DNA from: Pyropia haitanensis
Taxonomy: Eukaryota; Rhodophyta; Bangiophyceae; Bangiales; Bangiaceae
Assembly (NCBI GenBank): GCA_008729055.1
Contig: SDUX01000071.1
Location: 1-64,000, forward strand
Length of the DNA stretch: 64,000 nt
Reading direction: 5' to 3'
Below, piece by piece: positions 36,701-50,245 of this stretch. How positions within the stretch are numbered: position 1 is the first letter of the stretch; each line of letters opens with the position of its first letter. Under the pieces are notes generated by a model that was not told the DNA's origin, searched no databases, and worked only from the letters and a program-made list of their open reading frames with translations. Both the position numbers and the translations under genes were made by a program.

Positions 36701-39334
36701 CGCTGTAGACGCAAAAGTGGGCAAAAGTGGGCAAAAGTGGGCAAAAGTGGGTAGGAAGTGGGTAAGAAGTGGGCAAAAAGTGGGCAAAAAGGGGGCCAAA
36801 TTAGGACACAAATGGGCAATTGGGGGCAAGAACTTTCCATAACTGCAAAGAAAATTGAGGCGAAAGTCGCCAGAAAGTGGTCCAACAGTCGCCACAAAGT
36901 GCGCCCCGCCACCCAAACTGTCCACTGCGCGTTCCGCCCGTCACACTGGCGTGGACGGTGTGAGGGCGGAACTTTTGTCGCCGACCGTCACAGCTGGCTG
37001 TCGGGACCCCCACGTGGCAAAAACCATTCCACAAAATTGACACGTGGAAACCGGCGCTCCACAAAACACTCGTTGCATCCAACGGACGCGCCAACGAACG
37101 GGTCGGCCAACCACCCCATGCACGACGGTGCGGGTGGAACCTCGGACGTCGAGCGGGCGGATGTATGGCTGGAATAAAGGATGCGAGCGAATTCGGCCGC
37201 CGGAGCCCGTGCTGCATTGCTGTACACGCAAAAGTGGGCAAAAGTGGGCAACAGTGGGCAAAAGTGGGTGAGAGGCGGCCGACGACCGCATGCACGACCG
37301 TGGGGGTCGAACCTCGGACATCGAGCGGGCGGATCTATTGCTGGAATGAAGGATGCGCGCCAATTTGGCCGCCGGATCGTGTGCAGCATCGCTGTAGACG
37401 CAAAAGTGGGCAAAAGTGGGCAAAAGTGGGCAAAAGTGGGTAGGAAGTGGGTAAGAAGTGGGCAAAAAGTGGGCAAAAAGGGGGCCAAATTAGGACACAA
37501 ATGGGCAATTGGGGGCAAGAACTTTCCATAACTGCGAAGAAAATTGAGACGAAAGTCGCCAGAAAGTGGTCCAACAGTCGCCACAAAGTGCGCCCCGCCA
37601 CCCAAACTGTCCACTGCGCGTTCCGCCCGTCACACTGGCGTGGACGGTGTGAGGGCGGAACTTTTGTCGCCGACCGTCACAGCTGGCTGTCGGGACCCCC
37701 ACGTGGCAAAAACCATTCCACAAAATTGACACGTGGAAACCGGCGCTCCACAAAACACTCGTTGCATCCAACGGACGCGCCAACGAACGGGTCGGCCAAC
37801 CACCCCATGCACGACGGTGCGGGTGGAACCTCGGACGTCGAGCGGGCGGATGTATGGCTGGAATAAAGGATGCGAGCGAATTCGGCCGCCGGAGCCCGTG
37901 CTGCATTGCTGTACACGCAAAAGTGGGCAAAAGTGGGCAACAGTGGGCAAAAGTGGGTGAGAGGCGGCCGACGACCGCATGCACGACCGTGGGGGTCGAA
38001 CCTCGGACATCGAGCGGGCGGATCTATTGCTGGAATGAAGGATGCGCGCCAATTTGGCCGCCGGATCGTGTGCAGCATCGCTGTAGACGCAAAAGTGGGC
38101 AAAAGTGGGCAAAAGTGGGCAAAAGTGGGTAGGAAGTGGGTAAGAAGTGGGCAAAAAGTGGGCAAAAAGGGGGCCAAATTAGGACACAAATGGGCAATTG
38201 GGGGCAAGAACTTTCCATAACTGCAAAGAAAATTGAGACGAAAGTCGCCAGAAAGTGGTCCAACAGTCGCCACAAAGTGCGCCCCGCCACCCAAACTGTC
38301 CACTGCGCGTTCCGCCCGTCACACTGGCGTGGACGGTGTGAGGGCGGAACTTTTGTCGCCGACCGTCACAGCTGGCTGTCGGGACCCCCACGTGGCAAAA
38401 ACCATTCCACAAAATTGACACGTGGAAACCGGCGCTCCACAAAACACTCGTTGCATCCAACGGACGCGCCAACGAACGGGTCGGCCAACCACCCATGCAC
38501 GACGGTGCGGGTGGAACCTCGGACGTCGAGCGGGCGGATGTATGGCTGGAATAAAGGATGCGAGCGAATTCGGCCGCCGGAGCCCGTGCTGCATTGCTGT
38601 ACACGCAAAAGTGGGCAAAAGTGGGCAACAGTGGGCAAAAGTGGGTGAGAGGCGGCCGACGACCGCATGCACGACCGTGGGGGTCGAACCTCGGACATCG
38701 AGCGGGCGGATCTATTGCTGGAATGAAGGATGCGCGCCAATTTGGCCGCCGGATCGTGTGCAGCATCGCTGTAGACGCAAAAGTGGGCAAAAGTGGGCAA
38801 AAGTGGGCAAAAGTGGGTAGGAGTGGGTAAGAAGTGGGCAAAAAGTGGGCAAAAAGGGGGCCAAATTGGGACACAAATGGGCAATTGGGGGCAAGAACTT
38901 TCCATAACTGCAAAGAAAATTGAGGCGAAAGTCGCCAGAAAGTGGTCCAACAGTGGCCACAAAGTGCGCCCCGCCACCCAAACTGTCCACTGCGCGTTCC
39001 GCCCGTCACACTGGCGTGGACGGTGTGAGGGCGGAACTTTTGTCGCCGACCGTCACAGCTGGCTGTCGGGACCCCCACGTGGCAAAAACCATTCCACAAA
39101 ATTGACACGTGGAAACCGGCGCTCCACAAAACACTCGTTGCATCCAACAGACGCGCCAACGAACGGGTCGGCCAACCACCCCATGCACGACGGTGCGGGT
39201 GGAACCTCGGACGTCAAGCGGGCGGATGTATGGCTGGAATAAAGGATGCGAGCGAATTCGGCCGCCGGAGCGCGTGCAGCATTGCTGTACACGCAAAAGT
39301 GGGCAAAAGTGGGCAACAGTGGGCAAAAGTGGGT

Positions 39335-39417
39335 GAGGAGCGGCCTACCACCGCATGCACGACCGTGCGGGTGGAACCTCGGACATGGAGCGGGTGAATC
39401 TATGGCTGGAACGAAGG
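39335..39417 (+). repeat. Beta-leaning alpha variant, copy 2
   Basis: The linker is gaggagcggcctaccaccgc, followed by gtgcgggtggaacc, catggagcgggtgaatctat and ggctggaacgaagg, as at 27649. The preceding monomer start carries caacag for caacgg, also as in the 27420 monomer. The two monomers are therefore related over more than the alpha block. Confidence 0.87.
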
Positions 39418-42400
39418 ATGCGCGCCAATTTGGCCGCCGGATCGTGTGCAGCATCGCTGTAGACGCAAAAGTGGGCAAAAGTGGGCAAAAGTGGGCAAAA
39501 GTGGGTAGGAAGTGGGTAAGAAGTGGGCAAAAAGTGGGCAAAAAGGGGGCCAAATTAGGACACAAATGGGCAATTGGGGGCAAGAACTTTCCATAACTGC
39601 GAAGAAAATTGAGACGAAAGTCGCCAGAAAGTGGTCCAACAGTCGCCACAAAGTGCGCCCCGCCACCCAAACTGTCCACTGCGCGTTCCGCCCGTCACAC
39701 TGGCGTGGACGGTGTGAGGGCGGAACTTTTGTCGCCGACCGTCACAGCTGGCTGTCGGGACCCCCACGTGGCAAAAACCATTCCACAAAATTGACACGTG
39801 GAAACCGGCGCTCCACAAAACACTCGTTGCATCCAACGGACGCGCCAACGAACGGGTCGGCCAACCACCCCATGCACGACGGTGCGGGTGGAACCTCGGA
39901 CGTCAAGCGGGCGGATGTATGGCTGGAATAAAGGATGCGAGCGAATTCGGCCGCCGGAGCGCGTGCAGCATTGCTGTACACGCAAAAGTGGGCAAAAGTG
40001 GGCAACAGTGGGCAAAAGTGGGTGAGAGGCGGCCGACGACCGCATGCACGACCGTGGGGGTCGAACCTCGGACATCGAGCGGGCGGATCTATTGCTGGAA
40101 TGAAGTATGCGCGCCAATTTGGCCGCCGGATCGTGTGCAGCATCGCTGTAGACGCAAAAGTGGGGGCAAAAGTGGGCAAAAGTGGGCAAAAGTGGGTAGG
40201 AAGTGGGTAAGAAGTGGGCAAAAAGTGGGCAAAAAGGGGGCCAAATTAGGACACAAATGGGCAATTGGGGGCAAGAACTTTCCATAACTGCGAAGAAAAT
40301 TGAGACGAAAGTCGCCAGAAAGTGGTCCAACAGTCGCCACAAAGTGCGCCCCGCCACCCAAACTGTCCACTGCGCGTTCCGCCCGTCACACTGGCGTGGA
40401 CGGTGTGAGGGCGGAACTTTTGTCGCCGACCGTCACAGCTGGCTGTCGGGACCCCCACGTGGCAAAAACCATTCCACAAAATTGACACGTGGAAACCGGC
40501 GCTCCACAAAACACTCGTTGCATCCAACGGACGCGCCAACGAACGGGTCGGCCAACCACCCATGCACGACGGTGCGGGTGGAACCTCGGACGTCGAGCGG
40601 GCGGATGTATGGCTGGAATAAAGGATGCGAGCGAATTCGGCCGCCGGAGCCCGTGCTGCATTGCTGTACACGCAAAAGTGGGCAAAAGTGGGCAACAGTG
40701 GGCAAAAGTGGGTGAGAGGCGGCCGACGACCGCATGCACGACCGTGGGGGTCGAACCTCGGACATCGAGCGGGCGGATCTATTGCTGGAATGAAGGATGC
40801 GCGCCAATTTGGCCGCCGGATCGTGTGCAGCATCGCTGTAGACGCAAAAGTGGGCAAAAGTGGGCAAAAGTGGGCAAAAGTGGGTAGGAAGTGGGTAAGA
40901 AGTGGGCAAAAAGTGGGCAAAAAGGGGGCCAAATTAGGACACAAATGGGCAATTGGGGGCAAGAACTTTCCATAACTGCAAAGAAAATTGAGGCGAAAGT
41001 CGCCAGAAAGTGGTCCAACAGTCGCCACAAAGTGCGCCCCGCCACCCAAACTGTCCACTGCGCGTTCCGCCCGTCACACTGGCGTGGACGGTGTGAGGGC
41101 GGAACTTTTGTCGCCGACCGTCACAGCTGGCTGTCGGGACCCCCACGTGGCAAAAACCATTCCACAAAATTGACACGTGGAAACCGGCGCTCCACAAAAC
41201 ACTCGTTGCATCCAACGGACGCGCCAACGAACGGGTCGGCCAACCACCCCATGCACGACGGTGCGGGTGGAACCTCGGACGTCAGCGGGCGGATGTATGG
41301 CTGGAATAAAGGATGCGAGCGAATTCGGCCGCCGGAGCGCGTGCTGCATTGCTGTACACGCAAAAGTGGGCAAAAGTGGGCAACAGTGGGCAAAAGTGGG
41401 TGAGAGGCGGCCGACGACCGCATGCACGACCGTGGGGGTCGAACCTCGGACATCGAGCGGGCGGATCTATTGCTGGAATGAAGGATGCGCGCCAATTTGG
41501 CCGCCGGATCGTGTGCAGCATCGCTGTAGACGCAAAAGTGGGCAAAAGTGGGCAAAAGTGGGCAAAAGTGGGTAGGAAGTGGGTAAGAAGTGGGCAAAAA
41601 GTGGGCAAAAAGGGGGCCAAATTAGGACACAAATGGGCAATTGGGGGCAAGAACTTTCCATAACTGCAAAGAAAATTGAGACGAAAGTCGCCAGAAAGTG
41701 GTCCAACAGTCGCCACAAAGTGCGCCCCGCCACCCAAACTGTCCACTGCGCGTTCCGCCCGTCACACTGGCGTGGACGGTGTGAGGGCGGAACTTTTGTC
41801 GCCGACCGTCACAGCTGGCTGTCGGGACCCCCACGTGGCAAAAACCATTCCACAAAATTGACACGTGGAAACCGGCGCTCCACAAAACACTCGTTGCATC
41901 CAACGGACGCGCCAACGAACGGGTCGGCCAACCACCCCATGCACGACGGTGCGGGTGGAACCTCGGACGTCAGCGGGCGGATGTATGGCTGGAATAAAGG
42001 ATGCGAGCGAATTCGGCCGCCGGAGCGCGTGCGCATTGCTGTACACGCAAAAGTGGGCAAAAGTGGGCAACAGTGGGCAAAAGTGGGTGAGAGGCGGCCG
42101 ACGACCGCATGCACGACCGTGGGGGTCGAACCTCGGACATCGAGCGGGCGGATCTATTGCTGGAATGAAGGATGCGCGCCAATTTGGCCGCCGGATCGTG
42201 TGCAGCATCGCTGTAGACGCAAAAGTGGGCAAAAGTGGGCAAAAGTGGGCAAAAGTGGGTAGGAAGTGGGTAAGAAGTGGGCAAAAAGTGGGCAAAAAGG
42301 GGGCCAAATTAGGACACAAATGGGCAATTGGGGGCAAGAACTTTCCATAACTGCGAAGAAAATTGAGACGAAAGTCGCCAGAAAGTGGTCCAACAGTCGC

Positions 42401-43733
42401 CACAAAGTGCGCCCCGCCACCCAAACTGTCCACTGCGCGTTCCGCCCGTCACACTGGCGTGGACGGTGTGAGGGCGGAACTTTTGTCGCCGACCGTCACA
42501 GCTGGCTGTCGGGACCCCCACGTGGCAAAAACCATTCCACAAAATTGACACGTGGAAACCGGCGCTCCACAAAACACTCGTTGCATCCAACGGACGCGCC
42601 AACGAACGGGTCGGCCAACCACCCCATGCACGACGGTGCGGGTGGAACCTCGGACGTCGAGCGGGCGGATGTATGGCTGGAATAAAGGATGCGAGCGAAT
42701 TCGGCCGCCGGAGCCCGTGCTGCATTGCTGTACACGCAAAAGTGGGCAAAAGTGGGCAACAGTGGGCAAAAGTGGGTGAGAGGCGGCCGACGACCGCATG
42801 CACGACCGTGGGGGTCGAACCTCGGACATCGAGCGGGCGGATCTATTGCTGGAATGAAGGATGCGCGCCAATTTGGCCGCCGGATCGTGTGCAGCATCGC
42901 TGTAGACGCAAAAGTGGGCAAAAGTGGGCAAAAGTGGGCAAAAGTGGGTAGGAAGTGGGTAAGAAGTGGGCAAAAAGTGGGCAAAAAGGGGGCCAAATTA
43001 GGACACAAATGGGCAATTGGGGGCAAGAACTTTCCATAACTGCAAAGAAAATTGAGACGAAAGTCGCCAGAAAGTGGTCCAACAGTCGCCACAAAGTGCG
43101 CCCCGCCACCCAAACTGTCCACTGCGCGTTCCGCCCGTCACACTGGCGTGGACGGTGTGAGGGCGGAACTTTTGTCGCCGACCGTCACAGCTGGCTGTCG
43201 GGACCCCCACGTGGCAAAAACCATTCCACAAAATTGACACGTGGAAACCGGCGCTCCACAAAACACTCGTTGCATCCAACGGACGCGCCAACGAACGGGT
43301 CGGCCAACCACCCCATGCACGACGGTGCGGGTGGAACCTCGGACGTCGAGCGGGCGGATGTATGGCTGGAATAAAGGATGCGAGCGAATTCGGCCGCCGG
43401 AGCCCGTGCTGCATTGCTGTACACGCAAAAGTGGGCAAAAGTGGGCAACAGTGGGCAAAAGTGGGTGAGAGGCGGCCGACGACCGCATGCACGACCGTGG
43501 GGGTCGAACCTCGGACATCGAGCGGGCGGATCTATTGCTGGAATGAAGGATGCGCGCCAATTTGGCCGCCGGATCGTGTGCAGCATCGCTGTAGACGCAA
43601 AAGTGGGCAAAAGTGGGCAAAAGTGGGCAAAAGTGGGTAGGAAGTGGGTAAGAAGTGGGCAAAAAGTGGGCAAAAAGGGGGCCAAATTAGGACACAAATG
43701 GGCAATTGGGGGCAAGAACTTTCCATAACTGCG

Positions 43734-46700
43734 AAGAAAATTGAGACGAAAGTCGCCAGAAAGTGGTCCAACAGTCGCCACAAAGTGCGCCCCGCCACCC
43801 AAACTGTCCACTGCGCGTTCCGCCCGTCACACTGGCGTGGACGGTGTGAGGGCGGAACTTTTGTCGCCGACCGTCACAGCTGGCTGTCGGGACCCCCACG
43901 TGGCAAAAACCATTCCACAAAATTGACACGTGGAAACCGGCGCTCCACAAAACACTCGTTGCATCCAACGGACGCGCCAACGAACGGGTCGGCCAACCAC
44001 CCCATGCACGACGGTGCGGGTGGAACCTCGGACGTCGAGCGGGCGGATGTATGGCTGGAATAAAGGATGCGAGCGAATTCGGCCGCCGGAGCCCGTGCTG
44101 CATTGCTGTACACGCAAAAGTGGGCAAAAGTGGGCAACAGTGGGCAAAAGTGGGTGAGAGGCGGCCGACGACCGCATGCACGACCGTGGGGGTCGAACCT
44201 CGGACATCGAGCGGGCGGATCTATTGCTGGAATGAAGGATGCGCGCCAATTTGGCCGCCGGATCGTGTGCAGCATCGCTGTAGACGCAAAAGTGGGCAAA
44301 AGTGGGCAAAAGTGGGCAAAAGTGGGTAGGAAGTGGGTAAGAAGTGGGCAAAAAGTGGGCAAAAAGGGGGCCAAATTAGGACACAAATGGGCAATTGGGG
44401 GCAAGAACTTTCCATAACTGCAAAGAAAATTGAGACGAAAGTCGCCAGAAAGTGGTCCAACAGTCGCCACAAAGTGCGCCCCGCCACCCAAACTGTCCAC
44501 TGCGCGTTCCGCCCGTCACACTGGCGTGGACGGTGTGAGGGCGGAACTTTTGTCGCCGACCGTCACAGCTGGCTGTCGGGACCCCCACGTGGCAAAAACC
44601 ATTCCACAAAATTGACACGTGGAAACCGGCGCTCCACAAAACACTCGTTGCATCCAACGGACGCGCCAACGAACGGGTCGGCCAACCACCCCATGCACGA
44701 CGGTGCGGGTGGAACCTCGGACGTCGAGCGGGCGGATGTATGGCTGGAATAAAGGATGCGAGCGAATTCGGCCGCCGGAGCCCGTGCTGCATTGCTGTAC
44801 ACGCAAAAGTGGGCAAAAGTGGGCAACAGTGGGCAAAAGTGGGTGAGAGGCGGCCGACGACCGCATGCACGACCGTGGGGGTCGAACCTCGGACATCGAG
44901 CGGGCGGATCTATTGCTGGAATGAAGGATGCGCGCCAATTTGGCCGCCGGATCGTGTGCAGCATCGCTGTAGACGCAAAAGTGGGCAAAAGTGGGCAAAA
45001 GTGGGCAAAAGTGGGTAGGAAGTGGGTAAGAAGTGGGCAAAAAGTGGGCAAAAAGGGGGCCAAATTAGGACACAAATGGGCAATTGGGGGCAAGAACTTT
45101 CCATAACTGCAAAGAAAATTGAGACGAAAGTCGCCAGAAAGTGGTCCAACAGTCGCCACAAAGTGCGCCCCGCCACCCAAACTGTCCACTGCGCGTTCCG
45201 CCCGTCACACTGGCGTGGACGGTGTGAGGGCGGAACTTTTGTCGCCGACCGTCACAGCTGGCTGTCGGGACCCCCACGTGGCAAAAACCATTCCACAAAA
45301 TTGACACGTGGAAACCGGCGCTCCACAAAACACTCGTTGCATCCAACGGACGCGCCAACGAACGGGTCGGCCAACCACCCCATGCACGACGGTGCGGGTG
45401 GAACCTCGGACGTCGAGCGGGCGGATGTATGGCTGGAATAAAGGATGCGAGCGAATTCGGCCGCCGGAGCCCGTGCTGCATTGCTGTACACGCAAAAGTG
45501 GGCAAAAGTGGGCAACAGTGGGCAAAAGTGGGTGAGAGGCGGCCGACGACCGCATGCACGACCGTGGGGGTCGAACCTCGGACATCGAGCGGGCGGATCT
45601 ATTGCTGGAATGAAGGATGCGCGCCAATTTGGCCGCCGGATCGTGTGCAGCATCGCTGTAGACGCAAAAGTGGGCAAAAGTGGGCAAAAGTGGGCAAAAG
45701 TGGGTAGGAAGTGGGTAAGAAGTGGGCAAAAAGTGGGCAAAAAGGGGGCCAAATTAGGACACAAATGGGCAATTGGGGGCAAGAACTTTCCATAACTGCA
45801 AAGAAAATTGAGACGAAAGTCGCCAGAAAGTGGTCCAACAGTCGCCACAAAGTGCGCCCCGCCACCCAAACTGTCCACTGCGCGTTCCGCCCGTCACACT
45901 GGCGTGGACGGTGTGAGGGCGGAACTTTTGTCGCCGACCGTCACAGCTGGCTGTCGGGACCCCCACGTGGCAAAAACCATTCCACAAAATTGACACGTGG
46001 AAACCGGCGCTCCACAAAACACTCGTTGCATCCAACGGACGCGCCAACGAACGGGTCGGCCAACCACCCCATGCACGACGGTGCGGGTGGAACCTCGGAC
46101 GTCGAGCGGGCGGATGTATGGCTGGAATAAAGGATGCGAGCGAATTCGGCCGCCGGAGCCCGTGCTGCATTGCTGTACACGCAAAAGTGGGCAAAAGTGG
46201 GCAACAGTGGGCAAAAGTGGGTGAGAGGCGGCCGACGACCGCATGCACGACCGTGGGGGTCGAACCTCGGACATCGAGCGGGCGGATCTATTGCTGGAAT
46301 GAAGGATGCGCGCCAATTTGGCCGCCGGATCGTGTGCAGCATCGCTGTAGACGCAAAAGTGGGCAAAAGTGGGCAAAAGTGGGCAAAAGTGGGTAGGAAG
46401 TGGGTAAGAAGTGGGCAAAAAGTGGGCAAAAAGGGGGCCAAATTAGGACACAAATGGGCAATTGGGGGCAAGAACTTTCCATAACTGCAAAGAAAATTGA
46501 GACGAAAGTCGCCAGAAAGTGGTCCAACAGTCGCCACAAAGTGCGCCCCGCCACCCAAACTGTCCACTGCGCGTTCCGCCCGTCACACTGGCGTGGACGG
46601 TGTGAGGGCGGAACTTTTGTCGCCGACCGTCACAGCTGGCTGTCGGGACCCCCACGTGGCAAAAACCATTCCACAAAATTGACACGTGGAAACCGGCGCT

Positions 46701-47652
46701 CCACAAAACACTCGTTGCATCCAACGGACGCGCCAACGAACGGGTCGGCCAACCACCCCATGCACGACGGTGCGGGTGGAACCTCGGACGTCGAGCGGGC
46801 GGATGTATGGCTGGAATAAAGGATGCGAGCGAATTCGGCCGCCGGAGCCCGTGCTGCATTGCTGTACACGCAAAAGTGGGCAAAAGTGGGCAACAGTGGG
46901 CAAAAGTGGGTGAGAGGCGGCCGACGACCGCATGCACGACCGTGGGGGTCGAACCTCGGACATCGAGCGGGCGGATCTATTGCTGGAATGAAGGATGCGC
47001 GCCAATTTGGCCGCCGGATCGTGTGCAGCATCGCTGTAGACGCAAAAGTGGGCAAAAGTGGGCAAAAGTGGGCAAAAGTGGGTAGGAAGTGGGTAAGAAG
47101 TGGGCAAAAAGTGGGCAAAAAGGGGGCCAAATTAGGACACAAATGGGCAATTGGGGGCAAGAACTTTCCATAACTGCAAAGAAAATTGAGACGAAAGTCG
47201 CCAGAAAGTGGTCCAACAGTCGCCACAAAGTGCGCCCCGCCACCCAAACTGTCCACTGCGCGTTCCGCCCGTCACACTGGCGTGGACGGTGTGAGGGCGG
47301 AACTTTTGTCGCCGACCGTCACAGCTGGCTGTCGGGACCCCCACGTGGCAAAAACCATTCCACAAAATTGACACGTGGAAACCGGCGCTCCACAAAACAC
47401 TCGTTGCATCCAACGGACGCGCCAACGAACGGGTCGGCCAACCACCCCATGCACGACGGTGCGGGTGGAACCTCGGACGTCGAGCGGGCGGATGTATGGC
47501 TGGAATAAAGGATGCGAGCGAATTCGGCCGCCGGAGCCCGTGCTGCATTGCTGTACACGCAAAAGTGGGCAAAAGTGGGCAACAGTGGGCAAAAGTGGGT
47601 GAGAGGCGGCCGACGACCGCATGCACGACCGTGGGGGTCGAACCTCGGACAT
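43734..47652 (+). repeat. Second homogeneous block: nearly six identical monomers
   Basis: Starts at 43930, 44619, 45308, 45997, 46686 and 47375 are at exact 689-bp steps. The copies match the 8662-19713 block at every diagnostic site I checked except one: gagacg instead of gaggcg. It is bounded upstream by the gcgaag marker near 43733 and downstream by acatggagc near 47653. This suggests a separate local expansion of a sister monomer. Confidence 0.93.
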
Positions 47653-49606
47653 GGAGCGGGCGGATCTATTGCTGGAATGAAGTATGCGCGCCAATTTGGC
47701 CGCCGGATCGTGTGCAGCATCGCTGTAGACGCAAAAGTGGGCAAAAGTGGGCAAAAGTGGGCAAAAGTGGGTAGGAAGTGGGTAAGAAGTGGGCAAAAAG
47801 TGGGCAAAAAGGGGGCCAAATTAGGACACAAATGGGCAATTGGGGGCAAGAACTTTCCATAACTGCGAAGAAAATTGAGACGAAAGTCGCCAGAAAGTGG
47901 TCCAACAGTCGCCACAAAGTGCGCCCCGCCACCCAAACTGTCCACTGCGCGTTCCGCCCGTCACACTGGCGTGGACGGTGTGAGGGCGGAACTTTTGTCG
48001 CCGACCGTCACAGCTGGCTGTCGGGACCCCCACGTGGCAAAAACCATTCCACAAAATTGACACGTGGAAACCGGCGCTCCACAAAACACTCGTTGCATCC
48101 AACGGACGCGCCAACGAACGGGTCGGCCAACCACCCCATGCACGACGGTGCGGGTGGAACCTCGGACGTCGAGCGGGCGGATGTATGGCTGGAATAAAGG
48201 ATGCGAGCGAATTCGGCCGCCGGAGCCCGTGCTGCATTGCTGTACACGCAAAAGTGGGCAAAAGTGGGCAACAGTGGGCAAAAGTGGGTGAGAGGCGGCC
48301 GACGACCGCATGCACGACCGTGGGGGTCGAACCTCGGACATCGAGCGGGCGGATCTATTGCTGGAATGAAGGATGCGCGCCAATTTGGCCGCCGGATCGT
48401 GTGCAGCATCGCTGTAGACGCAAAAGTGGGCAAAAGTGGGCAAAAGTGGGCAAAAGTGGGTAGGAAGTGGGTAAGAAGTGGGCAAAAAGTGGGCAAAAAG
48501 GGGGCCAAATTAGGGACACAAATGGCAATTGGGGGCAAGAACTTTCCATAACTGCGAAGAAAATTGAGACGAAAGTCGCCAGAAAGTGGTCCAACAGTGG
48601 CCACAAAGTGCGCCCCGCCACCCAAACTGTCCACTGCGCGTTCCGCCCGTCACACTGGCGTGGACGGTGTGAGGGCGGAACTTTTGTCGCCGACCGTCAC
48701 ACTGGCTGTCGGACCCCCACGTGGCAAAAACCATTCCACAAAATTGACACGTGGAAACCGGCGCTCCACAAAACACTCGTTGCATCCAACGGACGCGCCA
48801 ACGAACGGGTCGGCCAACCACCCCATGCACGACGGTGCGGGTGGAACCTCGGACGTCGAGCGGGCGGATGTATGGCTGGAATAAAGGATGCGAGCGAATT
48901 CGGCCGCCGGAGCGCGTGCTGCATTGCTGTACACGCAAAAGTGGGCAAAAGTGGGCAACAGTGGGCAAAAGTGGGTGAGAGGCGGCCGACGACCGCATGC
49001 ACGACCGTGGGGGTCGAACCTCGGACATCGAGCGGGCGGATCTATTGCTGGAATGAAGGATGCGCGCCAATTTGGCCGCCGGATCGTGTGCAGCATCGCT
49101 GTAGACGCAAAAGTGGGCAAAAGTGGGCAAAAGTGGGCAAAAGTGGGTAGGAAGTGGGTAAGAAGTGGGCAAAAAGTGGGCAAAAAGGGGGCCAAATTAG
49201 GACACAAATGGGCATTGGGGGCAAGAACTTTCCATAACTGCAAGAAAATTGAGACGAAAGTCGCCAGAAAGTGGTCCAACAGTCGCCACAAAGTGCGCCC
49301 CGCACCCAAACTGTCCACTGCGCGTTCCGCCCGTCACACTGGCGTGGACGGTGTGAGGGCGGAACTTTTGTCGCCGACCGTCACAGCTGGCTGTCGGGAC
49401 CCCCACGTGGCAAAAACCATTCCACAAAAATTGACACGTGGAAACCGGCGCTCCACAAAAACACTCGTTGCATCCAACGGACGCGCCAACGAACGGGTCG
49501 GCCAACCACCCCATGCACGACGGTGCGGTGGAACCTCGGACGTCAAGCGGGCGGATGTATGGCTGGAATAAAGGATGCGAGCGAATTCGGCCGCCGGAGC
49601 GCGTGC
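47653..49606 (+). repeat. Array segment 4: variable monomers before gap 2
   Basis: The end of monomer 47375 and monomers 48064, 48751 and 49438 (689, 687, 687 bp, then interrupted). The first carries the gtatgcg alpha variant (T at 47683). Indels in homopolymers become frequent near the gap: tagggacac for taggacac, gtcacactggc for gtcacagctggc, ggcattggggg for ggcaattggggg, ccgcaccc for ccgccaccc, and caaaaattgac for caaaattgac. Confidence 0.95.
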
Positions 49607-50245
49607 NNNNNNNNNNNNNNNNNNNNNNNNNNNNNNNNNNNNNNNNNNNNNNNNNNNNNNNNNNNNNNNNNNNNNNNNNNNNNNNNNNNNNNNNNNNNNN
49701 NNNNNNNNNNNNNNNNNNNNNNNNNNNNNNNNNNNNNNNNNNNNNNNNNNNNNNNNNNNNNNNNNNNNNNNNNNNNNNNNNNNNNNNNNNNNNNNNNNNN
49801 NNNNNNNNNNNNNNNNNNNNNNNNNNNNNNNNNNNNNNNNNNNNNNNNNNNNNNNNNNNNNNNNNNNNNNNNNNNNNNNNNNNNNNNNNNNNNNNNNNNN
49901 NNNNNNNNNNNNNNNNNNNNNNNNNNNNNNNNNNNNNNNNNNNNNNNNNNNNNNNNNNNNNNNNNNNNNNNNNNNNNNNNNNNNNNNNNNNNNNNNNNNN
50001 NNNNNNNNNNNNNNNNNNNNNNNNNNNNNNNNNNNNNNNNNNNNNNNNNNNNNNNNNNNNNNNNNNNNNNNNNNNNNNNNNNNNNNNNNNNNNNNNNNNN
50101 NNNNNNNNNNNNNNNNNNNNNNNNNNNNNNNNNNNNNNNNNNNNNNNNNNNNNNNNNNNNNNNNNNNNNNNNNNNNNNNNNNNNNNNNNNNNNNNNNNNN
50201 NNNNNNNNNNNNNNNNNNNNNNNNNNNNNNNNNNNNNNNNNNNNN
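49607..50245. other. Assembly gap 2 (639 N)
   Basis: An undetermined run. It begins inside beta (after gcgcgtgc) and ends inside alpha (at ggatctattg). Those points are 118 bp apart in an intact monomer, so the true missing length should be 118 plus a multiple of 689 (for example 807) if nothing else lies here. The N count of 639 is out of register. Confidence 0.99.

Larger units (their letters stand above)
20257..43733 (+). repeat. Array segment 3: about 34 mixed-variant monomers
   Basis: Monomer starts: 20474, 21162, 21871, 22560, 23249, 23958, 24646, 25335, 26033, 26732, 27420, 28106, 28794, 29483, 30172, 30861, 31550, 32239, 32928, 33617, 34306, 34995, 35682, 36362, 37044, 37733, 38422, 39109, 39798, 40489, 41177, 41865, 42552 and 43241. 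Most are 686-691 bp; those with extra 10-mers reach 698-709, and two (35682, 36362) are 680-682. Diagnostic sites are shuffled among copies: cgtcgag/cgtcaag/cgtcagc, cccgtgctg/gcgcgtgcag, ggatgcg/gtatgcg, gcaaag/gcgaag, gaggcg/gagacg, cagtcgcc/cagtggcc/cagtgcc, and caacgg/caacag. Single-base changes and indels dominate, and no foreign insertion was seen. Confidence 0.96.

Noticed and set aside
49607..50245. Gap sizes as evidence of a missing 170-bp quarter-unit (1208 = 2 x 689 - 170)
   Set aside because: Tempting, but N-run lengths are estimates. Gap 1 is off by a different amount, so no conclusion can rest on them.
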